Shown here: positions 6,917-13,074 of the stretch, piece by piece
How positions within the stretch are numbered: the first letter of the stretch is position 1
Layout: each line of letters begins with the position of its first letter
Assembly: GCA_035274225.1 (NCBI GenBank)
Contig: DATEOK010000131.1
Coordinates: 1-13,319, forward strand
DNA from: Dongia_A sp035274225
GTDB lineage: Bacteria > Pseudomonadota > Alphaproteobacteria > Dongiales > Dongiaceae
Direction of reading: 5' to 3'
DNA: 13,319 nt
The notes under the pieces: model-generated
What the model was told of the DNA's origin: nothing
Seen by the model: the letters and a program-made list of their open reading frames with translations, nothing else
The model's database searches: none
Program-made: the position numbers and the translations under genes

Positions 6917-7129
6917 CTAGGTCCGGCTGCGGTCCAGACCGATATCCTGCAACAGCTTGCGGCTCACGCCGTCCGGCAGGTTCGGTGGCGACTGTCCATT
7001 CAGCCACCGCAACGACTTGTAGTCCGGGTCGCGCCCGAACCGTCTGTCGGCGGTGGTCAAACGGATGTCGTGGTCGGCAACCTGCGGGTGACCGAACAGC
7101 CAGGACAGGAGAGTCGAATGGATCGTCAT
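6917..7129 (-). CDS. Small protein with DUF1127-like C-terminal tail
   Basis: A 70-residue protein, MTIHSTLLSWLFGH at the N-terminus, a polar middle (TTADRRFGRDPDYKSLRWLN), and a C-terminal SRKLLQDIGLDRSRT. That tail resembles the LLRDIGLxR motif ending the small DUF1127 proteins common in alphaproteobacteria, some of which act in phosphate and carbon metabolism or RNA turnover; the full DUF1127 helix with conserved Arg/Trp is only loosely present, so this is tentative. The ATG at 7129 is preceded by GGAG six bases upstream, a good ribosome-binding site; an in-frame ATG at 7141 would add MELI. The gene is isolated, with palindromic repeats downstream and 468 bp of apparently non-coding sequence upstream. 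Function unknown. Confidence 0.55.
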   Translation of the reverse strand: MTIHSTLLSWLFGHPQVADHDIRLTTADRRFGRDPDYKSLRWLNGQSPPNLPDGVSRKLLQDIGLDRSRT

Positions 7130-7597
7130 GATAAGCTCCATCTGCTTTGGGGTTGCGTTGACGTGCGCGATGCACGAACCGCGCTGCCCGCGACGACGGC
7201 GATGAACGGAGCCACACCCTGAAGAGAACCGACGGCCGCGGCTGTCCGGAAAAACGGAGAGCCGAGGAGTCACTTGAGGCCGCGGAATGCGGTGACTCGA
7301 TGTTGCGACGCCGCTTGCGCGATCGTCAGTTCAATTCAGCTGGTTCTGGAAACAGAAGGTGCGGAGCCGGGATCGACCAACGTCGACGGCAGCTCTCAGG
7401 CGTCAAGCCTTACAATGGTTCGAGACATCATTCGCACCCTCCTCACTTGAGAAGAGCGTGTTTTCTATCCGATTGAGTCGCGGTGGGTCAATTCAGAAGA
7501 GCGCATGGCACAACGATTACGCGCGCCTGTTGCGATGCTGCACCAGTCAACCGTCTGATCGCCGGAGTTGCACGACAATCGCCGGTGACTTGTCTCG
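7130..7597. other. 468-bp stretch with no convincing gene
   Basis: This lies between the small protein gene and the NTF2-like gene, both on the minus strand, so it should hold the promoter of the former and the 3' region of the latter. I see one perfect 7-base dyad, GAGTCAC (7267-7273) with GTGACTC (7292-7298), with an inner CGC/GCG pairing, but no T run on either side. A plus-strand frame from 7359 to 7628 is open, but its translation is rich in Arg, Ser and Cys with no recognisable domain and runs into the NTF2-like gene, so I do not call it. Confidence 0.5.
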
Positions 7598-7972
7598 CTA
7601 CGATCGTTGTTCGGTCGCGATGGTGTAGCGATCGATCGCCCACAGCCAGGTACCGTCGCTCTGCCGCCGCGCGACTTCCGCGGTCACGCTGCCGTCGGGC
7701 AGGCGAGTCGAGGTAAGTGCGAGGTCGCCGCAGATCAACGCCGGCTGCTGTTGACCGCGCGCGAACTTGCGTCCGCTCGCGACCACCTCGGTGAAGTAGC
7801 GGCGGATCTCGGGATGACCGTGCAGGAACTTGCCCTCGCCGCAATCGACTATCGCCGCCCGCTCGAACAGGACGACCATGCCCTCGACGTCGCCAACGTG
7901 CTGACGATCGATCAGGAGCCGCTCCAGATCCTGCGGGTCGCGCGCTGGAGAACGGTTCGTCTGCTCGGTCAC
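7598..7972 (-). CDS. NTF2/SnoaL-like fold protein
   Basis: A 124-residue protein with the pattern of the nuclear transport factor 2 superfamily (SnoaL-like or DUF4440-like): an N-terminal helix DLERLLIDRQHVGDVEGMVV, VLFERAAIVDCGEG, HGHPEIRRYFTEVVAS, a beta-rich middle (PALICGDLALTSTRLPDGSV), and a C-terminal RRQSDGTWLWAIDRYTI strand pair. Members include isomerases, cyclases and many uncharacterised ligand-binding proteins, so no reaction is assigned. I choose the GTG at 7972 because GAGGAG sits six bases upstream; an in-frame ATG at 7993 would add seven residues but has no ribosome-binding site. It lies 43 or more bases downstream of sspB on the same strand and might be read from the same transcript. 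Confidence 0.78.
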   Translation of the reverse strand: MTEQTNRSPARDPQDLERLLIDRQHVGDVEGMVVLFERAAIVDCGEGKFLHGHPEIRRYFTEVVASGRKFARGQQQPALICGDLALTSTRLPDGSVTAEVARRQSDGTWLWAIDRYTIATEQRS

Positions 7973-8036
7973 GGAAAGCTCCTCATGCCTCATCGTGCCC
8001 GCACGAGCACGACGATGATGCGGTCAGGCGGGATTG

Positions 8037-8546
8037 CTACTTCTTGCGGAAGGCGTCGAGGGCGACGACCTGGGCGGTCGATTTCACGCCGGCTGCTTTG
8101 TCCTCAATCAGGCGCGGCAGGTCGTTGAGGTCCTTCGGCGTCATGGTGCGGCCGGTGGCGCTGTCCTCGAGCGGCTCTCCTTCGCCGTGGGCGGAGGATT
8201 CGAACTGCAGGCCGAATTTCACCGACGGGTCAGCGAAGCTGACGATGGATCGATACGGAACAACCAGCCGCTCGTGCTTGCCGCCGAAGCTGAGCGTGAC
8301 GGCAAACTGGTCATCACCCACCTCCAGGCCCCAGAACTGATGCTGGAGCACGATGGTCATTTCCTTGGGATACTGGGACTTGAGGGCAGGCGCGATCTGC
8401 ACGCCTGGCTCGCCGGTGCGGAAGGTCAGGTAGAAATGATGGTCGCCCGGCAGCCCGCTCGATGACACGTCGGTCAACGCGCGGCGCACGACGCCGCGCA
8501 GGGCGTCCTCGACCATCCGGTCATAGCGTAGCCAGTCCTTGCTCAT
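8037..8546 (-). CDS. sspB: SspB-family ClpXP adaptor (alpha type)
   Basis: A 169-residue protein of the SspB family. SspB binds part of the tmRNA-encoded degradation tag and tethers tagged proteins to the ClpXP protease. The folded domain spans about residues 6-115: YDRMVEDALRGVVRRAL (helix), HHFYLTFRTGEPGVQIAPAL, TIVLQHQFWGLEVGDDQFAV, then LVVPYRSIVSFADPSVKFGL, in which YRSIVSFADPSVKFGLQF is typical. A charged, flexible linker follows, and the last residues VVALDAFRKK look like the short C-terminal module by which alpha-type SspB docks to ClpX. The ATG at 8546 begins the conserved part; a longer frame to 8615 would add an Arg/Gly-rich stretch. The neighbouring gene upstream on the same strand is the tmRNA itself, a direct functional partner. 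Confidence 0.92.
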   Translation of the reverse strand: MSKDWLRYDRMVEDALRGVVRRALTDVSSSGLPGDHHFYLTFRTGEPGVQIAPALKSQYPKEMTIVLQHQFWGLEVGDDQFAVTLSFGGKHERLVVPYRSIVSFADPSVKFGLQFESSAHGEGEPLEDSATGRTMTPKDLNDLPRLIEDKAAGVKSTAQVVALDAFRKK

Positions 8547-8566
8547 CCGCCCGGCATTCTCCCCAA

Positions 8567-8584
8567 CCCGTCCTCCGCGACGGG
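8567..8584 (-). terminator. Hairpin between tmRNA and sspB (processing site or weak terminator)
   Basis: On the minus strand CCCGTC (8584-8579) and GACGGG (8572-8567) form a perfect six-pair stem with a six-base loop, followed by TTGGGG. It sits after the tmRNA and before the sspB ATG. Without a T run it is a poor intrinsic terminator, so it may serve RNA processing or nothing at all. Confidence 0.3.
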
Positions 8585-8615
8585 CACGCCAGCAAACTCT
8601 ACTCCCAATACGCAA

Positions 8616-8898
8616 TTCAGTGGGGGGCTTTCTGTTGCCCGGCGCCCCCCGGACCGCGCTTACCTATTAGGCAGCGAGAGCCAAACGGCTATTGTCGTTG
8701 GCACTTCTAGGTTGGCCCGATAACGGTGGATACCATGCCGGGCGAAAACCTTACCTTTACCACGCGCGTCGATCCTATTTCGCCCCCATGAACCGGCCAG
8801 CCAAAGCTGGGCGGGAATGGTGGAGGCGCCGGGTACCGCCCCCGGGTCCGCAACGCTTATTCCATAAGGCGTTTATCGCCATAGTCGGTTGCCCGACA
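8616..8898 (-). ncRNA. ssrA: tmRNA, circularly permuted two-piece (alphaproteobacterial type)
   Basis: tmRNA rescues stalled ribosomes by acting first as tRNA-Ala and then as a short message for a degradation tag. On the minus strand the order is permuted: the acceptor piece comes first (about 8898-8818, ending CGCCTCC-A-CCA at 8828-8818), then a 30-base spacer (8817-8788), then the coding piece starting GGGGGCG at 8787-8781. GGGGGCG pairs with CGCCTCC over seven positions, the third being a G-U wobble, the tRNA-Ala identity element. The T-stem is CCGGG/CCCGG (8845-8841 with 8833-8829). CGACGC (8771-8766) can pair with GCGTTG (8856-8851) as a helix joining the two pieces. The coding piece carries the tag frame at 8702-8667. 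A GTCGG-GCAA-CCGAC hairpin opens the acceptor piece. The outer ends, especially the 3' end of the coding piece near 8616, are estimates. Confidence 0.93.
8667..8702 (-). other. tmRNA tag-peptide reading frame
   Basis: Reading from the resume codon GCC (8702-8700) the frame gives ANDNSRLALAA and ends TAA, immediately followed by an in-frame TAG. ANDN is the usual start of alphaproteobacterial tags and the terminal LAA is the usual ClpX/ClpA recognition end. At 11 encoded residues it is short, with no acidic residues after the Asp. Confidence 0.92.
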
Positions 8899-8904
8899 GT
8901 TTCA

Positions 8905-8931
8905 AATATAGGGACTCTTGTGACGAATCAA
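8905..8931 (-). promoter_or_regulatory. Candidate tmRNA promoter
   Basis: On the minus strand TTGATT (8931-8926) and TATATT (8910-8905) are 15 bases apart, each close to the sigma70 consensus, just before the likely 5' end of the tmRNA precursor at about 8898. The region is notably AT-rich against its surroundings. The 15-base spacing is short; shifting the -35 two bases to TTTTGA gives 17. Confidence 0.5.
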
Positions 8932-8994
8932 AAGAGTTAACAGCGGCCCATATGCACCCGCCGAATGTGCGGTCCCACATGTTGTGGCAATGCG

Positions 8995-9023
8995 TTGTGT
9001 GACGGCGGGAAAGGGGGCATAAG
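8995..9023 (+). promoter_or_regulatory. Candidate thyX promoter with nearby dyad
   Basis: TTGTGT (8995-9000) and CATAAG (9018-9023) are separated by 17 bases, about 40 bases before the thyX ATG. Just upstream is a short dyad CCACA-TGT-TGTGG (8975-8987) that could be an operator. Both are by-eye matches of moderate quality. Confidence 0.35.
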
Positions 9024-9061
9024 GCGGACCTGTCTCAACCCAGACTGAGTGCCCGAGTCCC

Positions 9062-9994
9062 ATGCCCCTGACCAAAGACCAGCAAGCCGAAATCGACCGC
9101 CAGCGCGGCGAATCCGCCGCCACCCGCCGCGCCGTTTCGCCGGGATTGGAAGAGGTGCTCTACCAGGCCTTCCCGCTGCTGGATCACGGCTTTGTCCGGG
9201 TCATCGACTATATGGGCGACGATGCGGCGGTGGTGCAGGCGGCGCGCGTCTCATATGGGCGCGGCACCAAGAAGGTGAGTGAGGACAAGGGCCTCATCCA
9301 TTACCTGATCCGCCACCGGCACTCGACCCCGTTCGAGATGTGCGAGATCAAGTTCCACGTGAAGCTGCCGATCTTCGTCGCGCGCCAGTGGATCCGCCAT
9401 CGCACCGCCAACGTGAACGAGTATTCCGCGCGCTATTCGATCCTCGACCGCGAGTTCTACGTCCCTGCCGAGGAGAACCTGGCGGCGCAGTCGGTCAGCA
9501 ACCGGCAGGGCCGCGGCGAAGTGCTGGAAGGCAAGGAGGCGGCGCAGGTGCTGGACCTGCTGCGCACCGATGCGACCCACGCCTACGACCACTATCTCAC
9601 CATGCTCAACGAGAGCGAGGACGGGCAGAAGATCGACGACTCCCGGCAGGGGCTGGCGCGCGAGCTGGCGCGCATGAATCTCGGGCTCAACTTCTATACC
9701 CAATGGTACTGGAAGGTTGACCTGCACAACCTGATGCACTTCCTGTCGCTGCGCGCCGATGCGCACGCCCAGTACGAGATCCGGGTCTATGCCGACGTGA
9801 TGGTCGACCTCTTGAAGCGTTGGGTGCCACTGACGGCAGAGGCGTTCGTCGAGCACCGGCTGCACGGCGTCACTTTGTCCAAGTCCGCCTGGGGCACGAT
9901 CAAGCGTATGCTGGCCGGTGAAACCGTCACCCAGGAAGCGAGCGGCCTCGGCAAGCGCGAATGGACTGAGCTGCAGGCCCTCCTCAAGGAGTAG
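9062..9994 (+). CDS. thyX: Flavin-dependent thymidylate synthase
   Basis: A 310-residue ThyX enzyme, which makes dTMP from dUMP using methylene-tetrahydrofolate as methyl donor and FAD/NADPH as reductant. The ThyX signature is at residues 112-124 (RHRTANVNEYSAR), with S122 the conserved Ser. HRHSTPFEM at 84-93 and FVARQWIRHR precede it and match the family; LNFYTQWYWKVDLHNLMHFL and LRADAHAQYEIRVYA are the other conserved folate/FAD-binding segments. The N-terminal ~30 residues extend beyond shorter ThyX proteins, as in other alphaproteobacteria. The ATG at 9062 follows a weak ribosome-binding region. ThyX does not produce dihydrofolate, so such organisms often lack ThyA; that cannot be checked here. 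The next gene starts two bases after the stop, suggesting an operon. Confidence 0.97.
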   Translation: MPLTKDQQAEIDRQRGESAATRRAVSPGLEEVLYQAFPLLDHGFVRVIDYMGDDAAVVQAARVSYGRGTKKVSEDKGLIHYLIRHRHSTPFEMCEIKFHVKLPIFVARQWIRHRTANVNEYSARYSILDREFYVPAEENLAAQSVSNRQGRGEVLEGKEAAQVLDLLRTDATHAYDHYLTMLNESEDGQKIDDSRQGLARELARMNLGLNFYTQWYWKVDLHNLMHFLSLRADAHAQYEIRVYADVMVDLLKRWVPLTAEAFVEHRLHGVTLSKSAWGTIKRMLAGETVTQEASGLGKREWTELQALLKE

Positions 9995-9996
9995 GT

Positions 9997-10386
9997 TTGA
10001 AGGAGTCGGCCAAGCCGAAGCTCTACTACAACTCCGCCTGCCCGGTCTGCCGCACCGGGATCGAGCAGCAGCGCGCCAAGATGGACAACCTGCTGCCGGA
10101 AGGCAGCGACACCATCGCCTGGTGCGACATCGCCGCCACGCCGGAAGCCGCCGCCGAGATCGACAAGAGCGTCGATCAGATCCGTCACAGCCTGCACATG
10201 GTCGACGAGCAGGGCCGCCTCCTGGTCGGCGCCGATGTCGCGATTGCCGTCTGGGCGATGACGCCAGGGCGGCGCTGGCTCGGCTGGCTGATGGGGTTGC
10301 CTGGCCTTCGGCAATTCGCGCGCTGGGGCTACAACCGCTTCGCCGACCGGCTGTTCGCCTGGAACAAACGGCACGGGCGCTGGTAG
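9997..10386 (+). CDS. DCC-family (DUF393) thiol-disulfide oxidoreductase-like protein
   Basis: A 129-residue protein with the DUF393/DCC signature at its N-terminus: LYYNSACPVCRTGI, with the CPVC pair at C15 and C18. A thioredoxin-like fold is thought likely for the family, but few members have been studied. WCDIAATPEAA and the HMVDEQGRLLVGADVAIAVW segment are typical, followed by a region rich in Trp and Arg (GRRWLGWLMGLPGLRQFARW). The start is TTG at 9997, two bases after the thyX stop; AAGGAG lies five bases upstream within the end of thyX, a strong ribosome-binding site that supports this unusual start. Co-expression with thyX is therefore probable. Any redox link to flavin-dependent thymidylate synthesis would be speculation. 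Confidence 0.88.
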   Translation: MKESAKPKLYYNSACPVCRTGIEQQRAKMDNLLPEGSDTIAWCDIAATPEAAAEIDKSVDQIRHSLHMVDEQGRLLVGADVAIAVWAMTPGRRWLGWLMGLPGLRQFARWGYNRFADRLFAWNKRHGRW

Positions 10387-10390
10387 GGCA

Positions 10391-10417
10391 TTGCCCGCAC
10401 GTTGCCGATAATATAAT
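10391..10417 (+). promoter_or_regulatory. Candidate promoter for the questin-oxidase-like gene
   Basis: A perfect TATAAT at 10412-10417 lies in an AT-rich patch (10408-10437) of otherwise GC-rich DNA, about 34 bases before the ATG at 10451. The nearest -35-like sequence is TTGCCC (10391-10396), with a short 15-base spacer. A weak ribosome-binding site, GAGAG, precedes the ATG. Confidence 0.45.
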
Positions 10418-10450
10418 AACACATATGCTTCTTTATTTCGAGAGCATTCA

Positions 10451-11494
10451 ATGTCCATTCTCGCGAAGCTGCTGACCGAGTCCGAGGCCTACGATCCGGA
10501 GTATGGCGGCGGACTGTGCAATCATCTGCCGATGGCGCTTATCGCGCTGGAGCAGATGGGCGCGACGCCTGGGCAGCTCAACGAGTATCGGCGCACACAT
10601 GCCTCGTGGCTGGAGGCGCTGCCGCTGCGCGAGGCCGCACCAACCGGTGCATGGCCGTTCCGCAAGGCGGATCATGCGGGCTTCGTCGATCTGCAGGCCG
10701 ATTTTCGCCAGCGTGTTGCGCGCGGAGGCTGGGAGCCGGTGTTGCGTGCAATGCTGCCGGAGCTGGCGCCGGGCATTTCGGCAGCGGCATTCCACGGCTT
10801 GATTCGCACGGCGATGGGCGTGACCAGCCGGCACGATGGCGAGATTGCCGCAGGCCTTGCCTACTGGGCGGCGCATTGGCAGCGGCTCGGTGTCGCGCTC
10901 GGCATGCCGGCGGACGGCGAGACGTCGGCCGATCCATTGCTGCTGCTGGAGAGGGTGCGCAATGATCCACGCTTCGCATTCGATCCGAAGAAAGCACCGG
11001 GTCTGATCGACGATGCCTTGCTCGCGGTCGGAGCCTTGAGCGGATTCGGCGAGGTGATCGATTGGCTGGATATCGAGCGATGCAGCGTTCTCGACATCGC
11101 GCGCGCCGGCGCGATGCTCTATGGCGCGACCGGCGATTTCACGGCGCTTCACACCGTCACCGCGGCGCAGGCTGTCGCCGTGCTGCTGCCGTACGTGGAG
11201 ACGCCGAATCTTCTGCTGCCATGGCTATGGCAGGGCCTCGCTGCGGCCTACATCGGGATCGGTCGGCCAGCTCTGCCCGAATCAGACACCGTCGCAACGT
11301 GGCGCGCTGCTGAAACGCCGGCCTGGCCGGAGCTGCTGCGCAGTGCGCTGGCAGAGGACGACGAGCACACCGTGAAGCTGTGCTATGCGGCCCTCTCGCT
11401 CGGGCGCGTGACCGGCGATCGCCTGTTCCGTTGGCTCGCCGCGCGCGAGGTCGGCGCACTGAAGGAACTCGGGCTGCCGGCGTGGCGACGCTGA
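10451..11494 (+). CDS. Questin oxidase-like family protein
   Basis: A 347-residue protein of the questin oxidase-like family (DUF4243). Fungal members perform a Baeyer-Villiger-type ring cleavage in anthraquinone pathways such as geodin biosynthesis; bacterial members are largely unstudied. Evidence is the conserved N-terminal segment GGLCNHLPMALIALEQMGA (residues 20-38) with the NHLPM motif, followed by WEPVLRAMLPELAPGISAAA and FHGLIRTAMG (residues 114-123), and a mostly helical remainder. No cofactor-binding motif is visible, as is normal for the family, and no signal peptide. The gene appears to stand alone behind its own promoter, so no pathway can be read from its neighbours. A small-molecule oxidation role is inference from the family. 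Confidence 0.8.
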   Translation: MSILAKLLTESEAYDPEYGGGLCNHLPMALIALEQMGATPGQLNEYRRTHASWLEALPLREAAPTGAWPFRKADHAGFVDLQADFRQRVARGGWEPVLRAMLPELAPGISAAAFHGLIRTAMGVTSRHDGEIAAGLAYWAAHWQRLGVALGMPADGETSADPLLLLERVRNDPRFAFDPKKAPGLIDDALLAVGALSGFGEVIDWLDIERCSVLDIARAGAMLYGATGDFTALHTVTAAQAVAVLLPYVETPNLLLPWLWQGLAAAYIGIGRPALPESDTVATWRAAETPAWPELLRSALAEDDEHTVKLCYAALSLGRVTGDRLFRWLAAREVGALKELGLPAWRR

Positions 11495-11616
11495 CCTGAA
11501 CCGTCTCGACAATCGGCGAGAGCGCTGCCTCCCATCGGCACTGGCGAACCGTGGCGATTGAAGCCTGTGCAATTCCATGCTGTAGTCGCCGCAATTCTTT
11601 CCATCGGGGGTGGGCG

Positions 11617-11913
11617 ATGCACAAGTGGCTTATGCGAAATCTTACGCGGCTGGCGTTTCTGCTGATATTGGGAGTTCTAGTAGTCGTGGCACTCGTGCTG
11701 GTGCCGGTGGTCGGTGGCATCTACCAGGCGGTCGCCGGCGGCGCAAGTTTGTGGCAGCTGCTTCTGGGAGGTGGCGCGGGACTGCTGATGGCGGTGATGT
11801 ATTTTCTCGGCATCGTAATATCGTACGGCCTTCTCCTGCGCTTCGTCGCGCTGGGCGACGATATCGCCGCCATCCGCCGACAGCAGACCGGCACGCCGTC
11901 GAGTCTCGACTAG
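11617..11913 (+). CDS. Small two-helix membrane protein of unknown function
   Basis: A 98-residue protein with a basic N-terminus (HKWLMRNLTR), one hydrophobic segment at about residues 12-34, a Gly/Ala-rich turn, a second hydrophobic segment at about 46-76, and a polar C-terminus ending in RRQQTGTPSSLD. The positive-inside rule suggests both ends are cytoplasmic. The ATG at 11617 follows a G-rich stretch (GGGGGTGGGCG) that can serve as ribosome-binding site; a longer frame to 11551 would add a Cys-rich stretch with no membrane character. I do not recognise a family. It converges on mrp with six bases between the stop codons. Confidence 0.65.
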   Translation: MHKWLMRNLTRLAFLLILGVLVVVALVLVPVVGGIYQAVAGGASLWQLLLGGGAGLLMAVMYFLGIVISYGLLLRFVALGDDIAAIRRQQTGTPSSLD

Positions 11914-11919
11914 CGACTC

Positions 11920-13074
11920 CTACTGGATGACGATGCGCGGTCCCTGGCGCTGGCCAGCGCCGGCGAGCTTGGTCCAGATGCGTTGCGCGATGTCGCGATA
12001 GGCGGCGGCGTGCGGCGACGTCGGGTCGCTGACCACGATCGGGTTGCCGCTGTCGGAGGTTTCGCGGATCGCGATGTCGAGCGGGATTTCCCCCAAGAAA
12101 TCGACGCCGAAGCGCTCGGCCTCGCGCCGGGCGCCGCCGTGGGCGAAGATGTCGCTGCGGTGGCCGCAGTTCGGGCAGGAGAAGTAGCTCATGTTCTCGA
12201 TGATGCCGAGGACAGGCACATCGACCTTGCGGAACATGTTGAGGCCCTTCTTGGCGTCGAGCAGCGCGATGTCCTGCGGGGTCGAGACGATGACCGCGCC
12301 GGCCAACGGCACGTTCTGCGACATCGTGAGCTGGGTGTCGCCGGTGCCGGGCGGCAGGTCGCACACCAGCACGTCGAGCTCGCCCCAGTTGACGTCGCGC
12401 AGCAGCTGGGTAATGGCGCTCATCACCATCGGGCCGCGCCAGATCATCGGCGTCTCTTCGTCGATCAGGAAGCCCATCGACATCACCTTGATGCCGTGAT
12501 TGGCCATCGGCTCCATGACCTTGCCGTCCTTGCTGGTCGGCTTGCCCTTGATGCCCATCATGCGCGGCTGCGAGGGGCCGTAGACGTCGGCGTCGAGCAG
12601 CCCGATCTTGAGGCCGTTGGCATGCAGCGCGAGCGCGAGGTTGACGGCGGTGGTCGACTTGCCGACGCCGCCCTTGCCGCTGGCCACCGCGATGATGTGC
12701 TTGATGCCGGGGAGCGAGAGACGGCCGCCGCCGGGCTGGCCCCCGGGCTGCCCATGCGCATGGCCGTGGGCGTGGCTGTGCGCCTGAGGACGGGCCGGAC
12801 CGGTCGGCCGCTGCGCCGTCTGCGGCGCGGCGCGATGGGCGGTCAGCACCACGGTCGCGGTCAGCACACCTGGCAAATCCATGATGGCTTTTTCTGCGGA
12901 CTTGCGCACCGGCTCCATCACCGTCGCCTGGGTCGGATCGACCTCGATGGCGAAGCCGACATGGCCCTCGCGCAGGGTGAGGCCGCTCACCATGCCGGCG
13001 CCCACGAGGTCGCCACCCTGCGGCAGCCGGACGCTGCGGAGGGCATCGAGGATCTGGGTTTCGCTGATGGCCAT
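11920..13074 (-). CDS. mrp: Mrp/NBP35-family P-loop ATPase, Fe-S cluster carrier
   Basis: A 384-residue protein, two domains. Residues 1-85 form a MIP18/DUF59-like domain (ILDALRSVRLPQGGDLVGAG at 8-27). Residues 124-370 form the P-loop ATPase: deviant Walker A GKGGVGKST at 133-141, DADVYGPSQPRMMG at 161-174, LVCDLPPGTGD at 236-246, and NMSYFSCPNCGHRSDIFAHG at 294-313, where C300 and C303 are the pair that bridges an Fe-S cluster in the dimer. Such proteins hold and deliver 4Fe-4S clusters to target enzymes in the cytoplasm. The linker (residues 86-118) is Pro/Gly/Gln-rich and contains five alternating His residues (H99, 101, 103, 105, 107). The ATG at 13074 starts the family-typical sequence; only a weak AAAGGTG precedes it. 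Confidence 0.95.
   Translation of the reverse strand: MAISETQILDALRSVRLPQGGDLVGAGMVSGLTLREGHVGFAIEVDPTQATVMEPVRKSAEKAIMDLPGVLTATVVLTAHRAAPQTAQRPTGPARPQAHSHAHGHAHGQPGGQPGGGRLSLPGIKHIIAVASGKGGVGKSTTAVNLALALHANGLKIGLLDADVYGPSQPRMMGIKGKPTSKDGKVMEPMANHGIKVMSMGFLIDEETPMIWRGPMVMSAITQLLRDVNWGELDVLVCDLPPGTGDTQLTMSQNVPLAGAVIVSTPQDIALLDAKKGLNMFRKVDVPVLGIIENMSYFSCPNCGHRSDIFAHGGARREAERFGVDFLGEIPLDIAIRETSDSGNPIVVSDPTSPHAAAYRDIAQRIWTKLAGAGQRQGPRIVIQ

Noticed and set aside
7359..7628. An 89-codon plus-strand frame in the gene-free interval
   Set aside because: Unusual composition rich in Arg, Ser and Cys, no domain or good ribosome-binding site, and it runs into the NTF2-like gene on the other strand.
8692..8940. 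Open frame on the plus strand across the tmRNA region
   Set aside because: The minus strand is explained in detail by the tmRNA acceptor stem, T-arm and tag frame; the plus-strand translation has no recognisable features.
8902..9123. A 73-codon minus-strand frame across the tmRNA promoter and thyX start
   Set aside because: It overlaps both a likely promoter and the coding start of thyX, and shows no recognisable sequence.
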